From positions 41,696,149 to 41,760,148 of the forward strand of contig NC_133774.1 of assembly GCF_003597395.2 (NCBI RefSeq): a stretch of 64,000 nt of DNA. Reading direction: 5' to 3'. Below are positions 34,473 to 47,243 of this stretch, piece by piece. Position 1 is the stretch's first letter. Every line of letters begins with the position of its first letter. The stretch is from Chelonoidis abingdonii (lineage: Eukaryota; Chordata; Testudines; Testudinidae). Under the pieces are notes generated by a model, which made no database searches, was not told the origin of the DNA, and saw only the letters and a program-made list of their open reading frames with translations. Made by a program: the position numbers and the translations under genes.

Positions 34473-37400
34473 GCTGTGAAATTCCCTCTCATGGGGTGGT
34501 CAGTATGAAAGAACCAAATTATCTCCCCTAAGATCTTGACTAAAGCTCTGTTTATTAGAAGTAGACAGAAGACATAGCACATGAAACTGAATGAAAGCCA
34601 ACTCAGATTTAAGTCATTAAAGCAAAACTGTATAGGTGTAAGTGTTCATATGGAGGATAGAAAAATAATTTTTTCACAGCTTCAGCATTCTGTGTTAGTC
34701 GCTTGACATCTGTCAAAATGTCTGACCATCACTCCCTCGCTGAGCAGCTGAAGTTCAGTCTGCCGCCATTGTGTCCGACTCTGAGGTGAGCTTCAGTGAC
34801 CCCCTGCACTTTCAGAGCAATTCTTCCAGTATGGTGTGAAGTATTGTGAAGTAAAAATGTTATCTTTCATTTCAGCATTGACTGTGGAGTTCTTAGACAG
34901 TGTCTGCCTAGCGCTGCAGTGTTTGCTCAAGTGCTTTTAGCGTGGGAAGCAGAGTAATCTCCCGTTTCTTGGGCAAACAGGCTTGTTTTGATTCAACTGT
35001 TTCAATACCTAATCATATGTTTCAATTTCATTGGTTACAGTAATGAAGAATTATAAAACCCTTGGATGAAAATGTACACCAGAGGCAAAGCAGCCTGGCT
35101 TCTGTCACAGCTCCCAGTGAGCTCCCCTTGCTAGCACTCCGTGGGACTGCTATAAGAGGAATCCAAGGCTCTGTGCTTTGGATACCTGGGTTGTGTTAAG
35201 CTTCTGGGGCCTCAGCAGACTGCAGCATTGTTTCTTCCCTTGGCCTCTCTGGCACACTTCCTGGGCACTGATTCATGTCTGCTACCCCTTTCTGGAAATG
35301 GGACTCCTCCACCCACCTACTCTAGGCTCCTAGCACAACCACTGAACCCTGAGATACCCCACTTACTTAAACACACCCCTTTCTCAGAACTCTACCCTAA
35401 AGGTATGAAGCTTCTGGTTTTTGGTTCAGGAGCACACAGTAGTTGTAAAGCACTCAGCGCGTGTGCACATACACACTTTGCACAGTTTAACACCTTTATC
35501 CTTTTTTACACTTACTTATGTGAAGTAGAGGAGAGTACAGATCATACAAAACAGTTAACACAAATGCATGTCCCTGCCTGAGTTTCCTCACCACTCCAGG
35601 GCATTCTTTGGGCTGAGGTCTGAATTCCTTGGATTGTCAAGAGTCCTTGGAGAAAATCAAGGCTCAGGAAAGTGGGTAGGGCCTCTTGCCCCATGAGACT
35701 GTCCTCTTTCTGTCCAGCTCCCCTAGTTCTTGTGTGTTTCTTCTGGTCATCTAGTCTTTTTTTGGTCTACCCCTGGCAAGTTTCCATTTCTCCTACCTTC
35801 CCGGCTGCATTCAGAGGAATCAGCTACATTAGAATTCCAAGACTTGAGCTTCTTTTTTGGCATAACTTTTGTGTAGTTCAAGTACTGTTAATCTTAGGTA
35901 GTTCCCTTTATATGTGTCTGGTGTGTACCTGCTACATACCCCTTAGCAGTGTTGGATCCACATACAAACAGGCATTCAGGATACAGCAGTTTCTCATAAT
36001 ACAACTTCACAATATCAATCAGAATTTACAAGTTGTACAGATGTAGCCCCAGTTCACCTCAGTTTCTATAAAAGGAAATCATGGCTTTCAAATCTACTTT
36101 AGAGTACTTTACGCATGTCAACAAACTAGTGAAGAAAGGAGAACCAATTGATATTTAAACTTTCAAAAAAAAATTATCATAGCCCTTTAAAGCAAACTAT
36201 GAAGGAAACTAATCACAGAGCAATTAAATCCAAGACTACAATCCCAAATGCTTACACAGGTGTAACATTATTCATATGAATTGTCTCATCAGTCTCAGTG
36301 CGACTACTGTCTTTGGGCTAAATATGTGAGTAAAGTTGCACGTGTATTCGGCTGTTTGCAGAATGATGGCCCACAAATTTATTCATAGAAATTATATGAC
36401 AAATAACTTTAATTAAAGAATGAATTCAGGAAAATCATGATCTGTTCATTGACAATTCATGAACAAACAAGCAAAAAGTAAAAGCTGTCCAATACATTAT
36501 TCAGAAAGAATTAATCTACCAGCTCTACTCTTAATTATCCTATGTAGCATCAGCCTTATTTTCAAAACATGTATTAATGTATGCATTTTAATTAAATCTA
36601 GTTAATATCAAATTACTTTTAGTTTGGACAACGGATTCTCTGCCAGTTATGTCTGTAACGCTATTTCCATGTATCTGTTGTGCCATGCTTTGCTTAGATA
36701 TTTCATATACTGGATAATTCACATACTACAAAAGCCTTTACACATTGCAGTGGGAAGAAATTTCCCTTTTTCCGCTTTGACATTCACAACTGCCAGTTTT
36801 GCGGAGCTAAAATTAGATCTCATTTGGAGAGTTTGGAAACGTTCCCAAACAAAAAGGAATTTTTCCTCTCATTCATATTTCCATGTAAATTTATCTTTTT
36901 GTTGTTCAATTTTATTTATAAACTCATAAAAATGTGTTTATAATGAACACACCGATAGACTCTTAAATTATAGCATTGATGCCCTAGCAAGCAGGCACTG
37001 CTATAGTCAAACTCATTAAAAGGCCAAGTAAAGGATGGGAATCTGCATATGAAAAGGAACATAATTTTCCTGATGGAGGTTTTACTGTCCTTTTACATTT
37101 GCATACACCCTGTAGTGTATAACCACCATTTGAAGATGAACTACTTAAAACAGGAGAAGGGTTTTTTTCTCCCTTATCTCTTTAAACCAAAGCAATATTT
37201 CAAGGATTGGCCAATTGGGCTTGTGCCTTTCAAAGTTCGTTCTTTGAAGAACTGAAGTACTTTCGTTTATCCAGAACAGCAGATGCACAACACACTTGGG
37301 GACAAATGAGATGAGTTAGTTGTGTGCTAAATTTTTAATTATGTTTTCCTGGTAAAGACTTCAGAAAGAACTTTTAAAGATTGCAAACTAACATGGCAAT

Positions 37401-37815
37401 AAGCATTTGCCTTCATTTCAGCCATGAACAGGACTGAGCAGAAGGATCCATATTGGTTTCCATGTTCAGAAGTCACTGCGGGACATTCTGTTCTTTGCAG
37501 ATTATTAATTACCAGAAAGGAAAAGCCCTGATAGAAGACAGTGTATGATCACATACAAACCTGGTTTCCATCTTCAATTAAAAAATGGTATTACTGTTTT
37601 AATTTGGACTGCAATTCCTTTTATAAAATCCCAGTTTTGTTTTTGCAACATGTATCCTTGTTATCAAATCGAGGAAGTCTAGGGGAAGAAATACTTTGAG
37701 ATGCTCTCAAACCTCTGATGCAGATACAGGTCTGGGATATACGGGCTTTGAATCATATGTCAGCCTAATGCTTGGCCTTTGAGGAATGTAATGTTTAAAA
37801 GTAAAGAGAGGGGAT
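34473..37815. other. Anonymous stretch, possible LTR-like segment
   Basis: 35103-36050 starts TGTCACAGCTCCC and has LTR-like composition, but I could not find a convincing matching end or duplication. 36600-36930 has a chance hydrophobic frame. No supported gene. Confidence 0.35.
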
Positions 37816-37823
37816 GCTAGAGA

Positions 37824-38117
37824 CAGGGGTGGCTCCAGTCACCAGCGCAGCAAGTGCATGCCTGGGTCAGCAAGCCACAGGGGGCTCACTGTGAGAGCGG
37901 CAGGCAGGCGGCTTGCGGCGGCGCATCTGAGGGAGGTCCTCTGGTCCTGCGGCCTTGGCAGCAATTCGGTGGCGGGGACGCTTGATGGCATGGGACTGGC
38001 AGACCTCCCGCAGGCATGCCGCCGAATCCACGTGACCAGCAGACCGCCCACAGGCGCACTGCCTAAAGTCACCTGCCTGCCATGGTTGGAGCAGCAAAAA
38101 ACATAGAGCCTCCTCTA
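37824..38117. mobile_element. Short hAT-type MITE, family A (second copy)
   Basis: Left end CAGGGGTGGCTCCAG, right end TAGAGCCTCCTCTA. It is bounded by a perfect 8-bp duplication GCTAGAGA at 37816-37823 and 38118-38125. The interior (GCGGCAGGCAGGCGGC, GACCTCCCGCAGGCATGC) matches the element at 2775-3024, where the right end is better preserved. Confidence 0.9.
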
Positions 38118-38125
38118 GCTAGAGA

Positions 38126-41100
38126 TTCCCCTTCCTCACTTTCAAAAAATTGCTCAAATATTTATGTCTGGTATGAAAATCACAGCCATGTGCTTTCACA
38201 CGTGTGCCTCTCCTAACATTTGAAACTCTCTTTCATAGTGCCTGGTCCAAGCTGCGGAAACTAATGATCCAATGAGCGGACCACATTTGGTGATGAATCC
38301 TGGTCACATGCCATCTGAGACGTTGCACATACGCTAAGAAGATAGTGAGGGCACCTCCATAGGACATCAAAATAGTTGTTCAATGCCCAACATTGTACTA
38401 TTTGCTCAGTGAGTACCTTTTTATAAATATCACCTTGAACAAGCCTGTTAGTGGAGTGTGACACTTCAAGAAAGTGACTCGAGCAACTAGTTATCTTTGA
38501 CTGACACCCGCAAGGCTGTAGTTTAGATTTGCACTGCTAACTCAAGTTGCATACTCTCCATGTAAAAATTCCTCTATTGCTACATATGCTTAAGATACAA
38601 GCACCAAATAAGCCCTCTGAAAGCTCTGAATTATTTCACCTTGGAAGCCTTCCTCTAAAAGTACTGCAAGAACATTGTAAATATATCACCATTTGTACAT
38701 TTAGACACCGTACCATCTCTCATAGCTGTCAGCATAATTTCAAAAGATGGATGACTATTAAGACCTCACAGAGCACTATTAAGGGCACAGAGCACTATTG
38801 AGAATCTACAGTAGTTGCTCAGCTGAGGTTTGGTATATAATGCCTTCTTGCCACACTTTGGTTATCTAAAACACATTTTCTAGCGATCATTTAGAAACTG
38901 ACTGTTAATTCATATATTAAACAAGTGAATGCTGCCCAGAAAAATCCAAGGTGTGGTAGGAAATTTTAAATATGACTTCCAGATGTTGCTTAATTTAGTA
39001 ATAACATAGCCTTGTCTATGATTTTACAGGAAAATGAAATTTGTTTTAAATTCCCTGCTCTGTGGATACTTTCTGTGACACTGCATTACATCTGCCATAC
39101 TGTGAGGACACAGGCTGCATCCTGCCATGTCCTAGCACTTTATGTGACACCAAATTCCCTTTGGATGCCTTCATGTGGACTCACATTTTGGGAACATCTT
39201 GTTTATAACCTCTGTCTGGTTAAAGCAACTGACATCTTAAAATGACTGTGCAGTCTATTGATGCGCATGGACCCAATCTTTTCTAAATTATGGCTATTTC
39301 TAAGACACGAAGAAATAACTTGTCCAAAAGCATGGAAGTACGGTATTAGCTCTGCAGTGTGGGGGATGAGGGCATTATCTTTATACTAACGTTTTGCTGC
39401 TAGCATTTTTGTATCAGCCAGTGACTGAATACGTCCTGGTATAACACATAGTGGTCCAAAGATGAATATATCTTCACAAAGATGAAGGCCTGTATCCATC
39501 ACTAGACAGTACATGATAGTTTTAGATACCTTAAAATCTGACAGCTAGAACTGGTGATTTCAGATTATCTTCCTTGCTCTGCATTGTATATGTTAAATAT
39601 CTACCACAGAGAAGAAATTAATAAAATTTCTGATACTCACGTAAGAGCACTTGAACCCAATTCGGACCAGCTGATTAAGTGAAAATCTCCTTATCCCATT
39701 ACCAACCTCTAAACCAGCTATTCCCCTCTTTGTTCTGATGGTACAGATTTGTTGTGATAGTGTTTATTTAAATTTTAAAATGCAAACCTGGCCTGCACTG
39801 CTCTTATTATATTGGGACAAGATTTTATTTATGTGTGTATTTATTTTTGCTAATTGTGCTTATTACATTGTTTCGTTGATAAGTGCAAGGCAACACACTG
39901 CATTGTGGTAGCATGTTATCACTTCTTCGAGTCAAGATACGTTAAATCCATATCCTGACTTGAAGCTGCTGTAAGGTTCTTAAGGAGTTGCATGCCATGA
40001 ACTATTAGGTAGCAAAATGTGCAGTAAAATACAGTGGATAGTACTCTTATCAAGATTTGTATATAGTGATGCCTACAATAAACCCTGCTGCTAAGCTGCT
40101 GCTAGAAAATATATGATTTTTCACAAGTTCATGGTTGCACTGCACCTTTTGCATTTTAGGAACCAAATCACATGACCAGATATTTATCCATATAAAGGGC
40201 CAAATCCTGCTCATTTTACTCACATGAGTAGCCTCATTGTCTTCAGTCAGACTGTTCACGTGAGCAGGATTTAGCTCAAATTTTGGTGCCAATGAACAAT
40301 GCACATGTCGACAAAATTAATGTGCCTAATTAAAATTACCTGTTCTGTGTTGCCTGCAAGACTGCCTCTGCTTAGTCAGGTCTTTCATACTGTGAACAGG
40401 TTTCTGTCTATGTGCAGATTGGAGTTACACTGAGTTGACTTCATTTATGATACCACAGCCATGGGTGTAGTGGGAGAGTAAATATACTTGGTCAAGTCTG
40501 AGCCAGCTTTGTTCATAAATGTTTTAAAGGTACTGGAGGAGCTTCATTCAGTGACTTATGAACGTGATCCCTGCCCCTTGTGACTGTTAAAATCAGTTGG
40601 ACCTGTGTTGGGTGCACCTATTTTAGATTGCTAAGCGGTAGCAGGGAACAGGGTCTGCCCGTCACTAGGCTTGTTGAAGAGACCAGAATTGGACACTTGC
40701 AATTGACAGTTGAGCTGGGGATGAACACTAGTAATAAAGTCAGTATCCGACATTTAAAAATGTATAAAAATGTATAATAGTTTAGAGCTGGTCAAATAAT
40801 ATATCCCATAATTCAAATAATTATTCTAATATTGCTTGAACAGGCTTCCTCTTTCTGTGAGCCAACTATCATCCTGTCTCTAATCTTTCCTTTACCAAAA
40901 AAAAATATTGAGACGTTTGCAGTGAGGCAACTCTAATGTCATGTGGAGTCTTTAGATTGCTCTGTCCCTTTCAGTCGGGCTATCTATGTGGGTATGGTAC
41001 AAAAGCTGTGATGATTTCATTGATTGACTGTTCTCCTAACAATATATAATAGTCAAATGCCCATACTGAGTCTCGTAGATCTATTAACAGCCTCATCAAG

Positions 41101-41260
41101 TTTGTATCCTGTTAACCTTTCTTTCAATGTGTAAGTAAGGCCAATGAAGGAGACAGTGAAGCGGTTTAAATCGCAGTGTCATTAGTTTGCAGACAAAAAC
41201 ATGCATCATTTTCATCCCGTCCAAATGGCGCAGCATTTTTCTTCCTAAAGGGTTGAGATT
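38126..41260. other. Anonymous AT-rich stretch with one old palindrome
   Basis: 40198-40275 is a degenerate inverted repeat: CAAATCCTGCTC at left and GAGCAGGATTTAG at right, with CTCACATGAGTAG inside. It is a type of ancient palindromic element common in amniote genomes. No gene signature elsewhere. Confidence 0.4.
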
Positions 41261-41619
41261 AGGACTTGGGTGAGAACTGCTCTCTGAAGTTTAATCTAGC
41301 AAGACAAAGGTAATGTTAATGAGAGAGAAGGGGAGGATCTGGAGGGTGTGGTGGAGACTTGGGTACCTCCCTACCTCTCAGAAGTGGAGATAAAAGCTAT
41401 TGATGACTGTGAGGTGCTTAGATACTGTGGGGATAGAGATAGTACATATACCTTTGTAGCCAGGCACACACTCATGTACAGGTTTATTATTTTATTAGCA
41501 GAATTCCAGCTGTCTGTTTCATATTTGCACATCGGTTGCACTCCATCAATCACCATCATTGCTGGGTTTCCCAGGAGTCTAGAAGGAGCATGCCATTATA
41601 TCACTCCCCTAATGCTATA

Positions 41620-41885
41620 GTGAGACAATAGGGGCTCATCTGCCTTACTTTCAAGGTGCTCAGTGGCCTGGGCCCAGAATACCAAAAAGATCACCTAAAA
41701 CACCAGGCTGCAGGCTGTGATCATCTATTCCATTCCACAGGCACAATGGTAAAGCTCCTTTGTGCAGGAGACAAAGCTTTCTTAGGGGCCAGCCTTAGGC
41801 TGTGGAAGGAACTCTCCCAGGAACTAAGGACCATCACCAACTTCACCACCTTCTGCCTCAAATGAACACTTCTTCAACCTTCTCT
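41620..41885 (+). mobile_element. L2/Rex-like LINE C-terminal fragment
   Basis: The frame 41656-41865 ends GDKAFLGASLRLWKELSQEL followed by RTITNFTTFCLK. This fits the conserved tail 'GDRAF..AAPRLWNSLP..LR....L..FK..LK' of L2/CR1-clade reverse transcriptase proteins. Only the last about 70 codons survive. Nearby 41375-41440 (GACTGTGAGGTGCTTAGATA) resembles an L2/MIR 3' tail. Confidence 0.55.
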
Positions 41886-42189
41886 TCTCTAATATAAACA
41901 TACAAGAGTGTGTACACATGAAATGAAAGAAACCCTACCAAAATGAAACACTCCGCTGTGTACACAATTCTCTCTCTGAGGAAAGGATGGGTGAAAGAGT
42001 GAACTATTGGTAGCAGATGTTATTTGCATCACTTAATGCACTACTGGAAGGTGCTCAGATACCAGGGTGATGAGAGTGGTACAAGAAGCTACAAAGAATA
42101 GAATAGGGCTAATAAACATGTAACTATGGTTTTAGTTCTCATAAAATCATTTCTTCAATGGTCATCATCTTACTGTGATCACATTCCAA

Positions 42190-43230
42190 GGGTTTCTTGT
42201 CCTCTGATGTTTGCAGTGGTGCAAAGGTGGAACACTTTTCAAATGTTTCCTATGGACTGCTGTGATTTGGAGTCATTTTACCATTAACGGGCTTCCTGGA
42301 TTTTTGGTGGCTTTTTTTCTTTAAAGAATTTGCTTGTTTTCTTTCATGGTGTCCATGAATGATACAAAGTGGTAGGCAGGATTTGCCATCCCATTTCTGC
42401 CTGTTTGGCTAGTTCCTCCAGCAGCTATTTTGTGTTTCTTTTTTCTATGCTTGCCACTGGATTTTCACTTGCACGCTGATTCTCTGCTTATTTTAATTCC
42501 TTTTTACTCTTCTTTTACAGTGCTGTAATTCTTTTTCCTTTTCTCCTTCAGATCTTTTTCATGCACTTTTATTTTAGCCTGCAACTGCTTGAAATTTAGA
42601 GTTCACTTTGTAAAAATGACTTCCATCTTTTTCATTTTGGCTTCTAATTTCTTTTTCACAGAATCATTTTTGGTAATTTTGTCCTACACATGAGCGCATT
42701 ATAAGTAATACTTTGCTACTGATGCTGGTACATGCTGAGAGATCTCTCTTTCTTTTTCAGTTCTCCTATCAGAGACTCCAAATTTTCTTGAAGGACACTG
42801 AAGTTCTTACAGGCTGCAAGCTGTCCTCAGTCATGTGTGTCTGCTTCATTCATTGCAAATTGTTTTCCTTTTTCCTCTCTCAAGTTTGAAGACTTTCATC
42901 TGAGAAAGCATTCGTAACAGAATGCTTGGATTTCATGCCACATTCATGACACTCATTTTCCAGTGGGCAAACTGATTATTCTGGTAGGTGGAGTTATGAC
43001 CCACCACACATTGCAGATGTTTGCAAATGTTGCAGGTTTGCTTGCTTTAGTATAGACACAATATTATCATGGTTTTCTGTGTCCAAACCTCTTGTTCCAC
43101 CACTCCTACAGCTGCCATCCTGCATCCAGAAGCCTGTCTGTTTTGTTTTATGCCTTTATCATGTTTCTTTTGTATTCTTTCAAACATGAGAAGTTGCAAG
43201 TACCTTCTTTAACCAAGATGTGTCCAAAGA
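42190..43230 (-). pseudogene. Possible decayed coiled-coil pseudogene
   Basis: Read on the minus strand, the region gives Lys/Glu/Gln-rich segments in shifting frames, such as NLESLIGELKKKERSLSMYQ and FKQLQAKIKVHEKDLKEKRK. An upstream part has CNVWWV and HECGMKSKH-like Cys/His pairs. This pattern of coiled-coil sequence with many stops and no splice-like interruptions would fit an old processed pseudogene. I cannot name the parent, and no poly-A tail or target duplication is visible. An unrecognised repeat is an alternative. Confidence 0.3.
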
Positions 43231-43239
43231 AGGGGTTGA

Positions 43240-46015
43240 GAGTCTGATTCCTAAATTAGAGTTTTTAGATAAAAGGACACAACTGAGGTTGGAACTGTGA
43301 TGTATGCTAATTTAGTGACTGCTGAGACAAAGGCCAAGTGCTATAAAGGCAAGTACAAGTGAATTTGTACTATATATACCTCATGTTGGACTGCCTTATT
43401 GGACCCAATCCTGCCCTCTGTACTCAGGCAAAATTCTCATGGAATGAACTGAGTAAATGAGCTCTGTAAGAAATTTCTTGATGAGAAGCAAGGCACTATA
43501 ATGCATGGACCTCTGCAGAATCTCACAGTACAGTGTGTTGCTCAGACCACATAAAGTTCAGAGGAATCGACTGTGCTGAATCCTGAATAGATCACTCATC
43601 TTCTCCTGCTCATGTTGTTCAGTAATCAGACTTAAAATGAAAAGTTGTTTGAAAATAGAACATTTTACAACAACATTAATGAAAGTGCTTGTGTCTAGCT
43701 GAGAGGGTTGAAGAGTGAAAATCATTGCACATCCCATAGGGATGGGTCTGTACAGTCCAGTATGTATCTGCAAGAAGTCAATGTCACTTTCCAATATATG
43801 GAATGATCTCGCAGAACGTATGGAAAAAAAACATTTCTCAGCAACTTCCCACCAGCTTTTAAAGGCGTTCTTGACTTTTCTGAAACTGGCACTTTACTTT
43901 TGTGTCTTTGTGCCTTCTTTCCCAAATCTCCATGTCTCTTAAACCTTTCTGTGTTTCCTTTATGTTCACTTTATTTTGCCCCCCCACTGAGATGATAAAA
44001 GAAACACACTGTACATGAGGGATAATTCCTACGTTCTCTGGTGGCTTCACCATTTGTAATTTTAAACTGAAATAAACTGAGATGTGGAGGAGGAAATCAG
44101 GAGAGAAAGGAGAAAGTTCAGGGAAAATTCTTCTAACAAAAAAGGAATATATTATTTCCATTTGAAATGTTGGTTTTGAATGTATTTAAAAGTAAAGATT
44201 AGAATAAATCTCATTCTGTGTTGTGACAGCTCCTTTACTCTCCAGCAGTGTGGGCTGTCACACAAAAAAGTTAAATTTATGCCATATAAAAGCCCCCACA
44301 ATCAAGTTACAATGAAGTTTGTTCTTCTAGCCATGTGCGGAGGATTTGTATGCAAATCTCCTCCATGTATGAATGAATGAATGAATGAGAGTCACCCAAT
44401 ACTGTAAATCCCTTGCACATAAGTGGGGAAAAAGAGACTCCATATTAGTCCCTGTAGCTGGGTGAATAATTCATACAAAACATCATTAATCATAATTATT
44501 CTTATTTATCCTGCAACAGTACTTAGGAACCCCAGTTATGGACTGGCTCTCTCTTTCACTAGTCCCTGTACAAATGCATAACAACAAGATAGTCTCTACC
44601 CCAAAGAGTTTGCAATGTAAATATAAGACAGGCAACCGATGGATACAATAGGCAGACAGGAGGAGTACAGGAAAACTCTGAGACAGTCCTGTCAGTGTGA
44701 TAGCCAGTGGTAAAAGCAACTTACACTTGCTTGTTCTGTTCAAAAGTATCTGAGTAGAGCTGTGATTTTAATGTGTTTATTCACTGAAGAATATGTCTGA
44801 ATAAATAATCTCTAATAAAGATTTTTTGTCCCACAGATAGTTTAGGAGCAGTTTGTTGCCAGTATTTGACATTCAGAATCACATTGACAAGACACCTAAG
44901 TTACATGGTATGTTTCTTCTTTCTGTTTGGTTAAACTCTTGGACGTAAGTTTCCAGTGAGTATATTAACCATGTGTGACGAGCACTATCTATAACACTCT
45001 GGTCACTGTAGTGGCTGCAGAACTGGGAAGACTGGCCACTTTATTGAAGTTAATTAATCAGTTTCTGTAGGGGATTATTGACCCTTGGGTGGCAATTGCT
45101 GGGCTAATGAGGCAACTGGGGAGAATATATTTGGGAGGAACAGGGTAGTAAAATAGATGTCATAGGGTGAGCTGGGGAGAGGAGAGAAAGCCGCGTGGAA
45201 GTCTCTTCTTCCTGCTGCACACCTGTGGCTGAAACTGAAGACTAAATGAACACCTAGTGAAAAGGAAATAGCTGGTGTGTGTTTGTGGATAGGGAACTCA
45301 CAGAATGGGTGAAGGGGCCCCCTTTGACACCATTATAGATTAAAAATTCAATGTCTATGAACATTATGCAATATTTGCTAAAAATTCACCAACTTTTGCA
45401 GCTGCACAGCAGTGAGGAAGGTACAAGAGCTTGGCATGGGCAGGGAGAACTTTGGGGCCACATTTTTAAAGGTATTTAAGCACATTTTGGAAAATCCCAC
45501 TAGGCACCTATTGGCATCTCTAGCCTTGCTTGCTGTGGAGTTCAAGCAAACATTCTGCTTTTTTGAGGAAGAATGACTTCCAGTGCATCCCGTGGGACAG
45601 GATTGCTGCAACATAATCACCTTGTCCTAGGAATATCATATTGCTTGACATTAGTATCTCATTAGTGCCTGTGGTATAGAAAATCAGGTAGACACTCTAA
45701 GGTGGGCCTCTTAGAAAACTTCATTTTGGAGATATCTCTTCAATGCTAATTAACATTGTCTGATACAACTGCAGCTGTAAACATATTATAACCTCTTGGT
45801 AACAGGAGTGTCAAAACAGTTACATTCTATCAACTTCTTCCACTGCCTATTCAAAGCATTAGTTTGACAACTGAATTACAATGAAAAAGACTCAAAATAC
45901 TTCTTTTTTATTCTCTGTATAGAAAAATACATTCCTGAAATCCAATCCTGCCTGGCTGAGTCAGGGTGCAGTTTTGTGCTGGCCTGGAGAGGAGCAAGAT
46001 TGGGCCTTGGAGATA
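43240..46015. other. Anonymous stretch
   Basis: (GAAT)n at 44368-44388. 44565-44650 (TAGTCTCTACCCCAAAGAGT, then TTGCAATGTAAATATAAGAC) looks like an old L2/SINE-type fragment. No gene supported. Confidence 0.4.
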
Positions 46016-46020
46016 TAGGT

Positions 46021-46236
46021 CTTGTCTACACAGTATGGCAAATCACGTTAGAGAGAGTGTGATTTGTAAACCACTCTGACTGCCCTGTGTGGGCCCTGCT
46101 GACATGCTCCAAAAGGTACCTAGTTTGTGTTGTGAACGCACCTGCAGGGTCTACATGGGGCAGTTACAGCACAGCATTTCAGAGTGCTTTACAAATCACA
46201 CCTCTCTAATGCACTTTGCCACACCGTGTAGGCAAG
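46021..46236. mobile_element. Long-armed palindromic MITE
   Basis: The left arm (46021-46100) and right arm (46150-46236) are extended inverted repeats. Left CTTGTCTACAC, TATGGCAAATCAC and GTGATTTGTAAACCACTCTG are mirrored by right CAGAGTGCTTTACAAATCAC, TTTGCCACACC and GTGTAGGCAAG. It is a foldback element of unknown superfamily, with no clear target duplication. Confidence 0.75.
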
Positions 46237-46715
46237 TAGTTATTCTTTCATTCTTTAAATTTACAGCCAAAATGGAAGGCAAATGAGCAGCTGCAAAACT
46301 ACATCTCTGTACTTTCTTTTGAAGTTGCAACCAAGGAATTCTTTCACTTCACCTTTCTTCAAATGCACATTCTGGTCAGGTATGTTTCAAATTAGAAAGT
46401 AATTAGTCAGTGTTTAGAAGATATCTAAACAGAGCTGGTGAAATATATCTGCTTGCTAATGAGATGGTTTCAGAAGTCTTTATAGCCAGAAGCAGGATTT
46501 AGAATATAGTGATGTCAAAAATGTCTACGTCTGAGTCTGTCAGGCACTTGGCCTGGGAGGAGAAAATCCCACAGGGAGGAATGTAATCTTGCATTTAAGA
46601 ACAAGTGTATGATTCAAAAACAGTAGGAACATTACTAATGTAGTACTGTAAAGGGGAGAACAATGGCCTGGCAGTGGTGATTGTTGTTGGGTTGTACCTC
46701 TATGTGAGGTATGTA
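46236..46715. other. Anonymous stretch
   Basis: Nothing recognised. Confidence 0.4.
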
Positions 46716-46719
46716 TAGA

Positions 46720-47241
46720 AAACTAATAATGGGAAAGTTCTGTTATCCGGCACTTCATCAACTGGAAACCTCTATAAACTGGCATTTCTGATCTTCATTG
46801 AAAGTCTGGTTTATAGTCTGATTGGCACAGGGCCGGCAGGGGGAAGGCTGTGGGAGGGAGTGCAGAGCACAGGCTCTGAGAGTGAGTTTGGGTGTGGGAG
46901 GAGGTTCAGGGCATAGCAGGCCAGTCTGCGCGTCAGCGCTTGGGGCAGGGCAGGGTGGGTCAGTGTGCAAAGCCTTCTGCCCCGCCTCTGCCTAAGAGCA
47001 GCCAGGACAGAGCTCCAATTGCGGGGAACCACCTGAGGTGAGCAGCCCCCAGATCTAGCACCCCACACACCCTCCTATACCCAAACTCCCTCCCAAAGCT
47101 TGCGTCCTGTACCCCATCCCACGCCCCAGCCCTCAGCCCCACACCCCCTCCCATACTCAAACTTCCTCTCAGTTAACTGGCATTTTTCACTTATAAGTAC
47201 CCAGCATTTCCCCAACATGCTGATTAAAACAGCTTTTACTG
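46720..47241. mobile_element. Tigger/pogo-like non-autonomous DNA transposon
   Basis: The right end reads, as reverse complement, CAGTAAAAGCTGTTTTAATC and abuts TA (47242-47243), matching the Tigger-type terminus and TA target. Subterminal TTAACTGGCATTTTTCACTT near 47173 and, at the left, TTATCCGGCACTTCATC near 46744 are further Tigger-like features. The interior is replaced by GC-rich filler with chance ORFs. The left boundary is approximate. Confidence 0.55.
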
Positions 47242-47243
47242 TA

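Noticed and set aside
33550..34508. Long overlapping open frames of about 185 codons on the plus strand and 126 on the minus strand
   Set aside because: They lie within a GC-rich minisatellite inside a hAT element with an exact 8-bp duplication; Gly/Arg/Ser/Pro-rich products in several frames at once reflect composition.
35103..36050. Possible third solo LTR starting TGTCACAG
   Set aside because: No convincing matching terminus or direct repeat could be found, so only noted as anonymous sequence.
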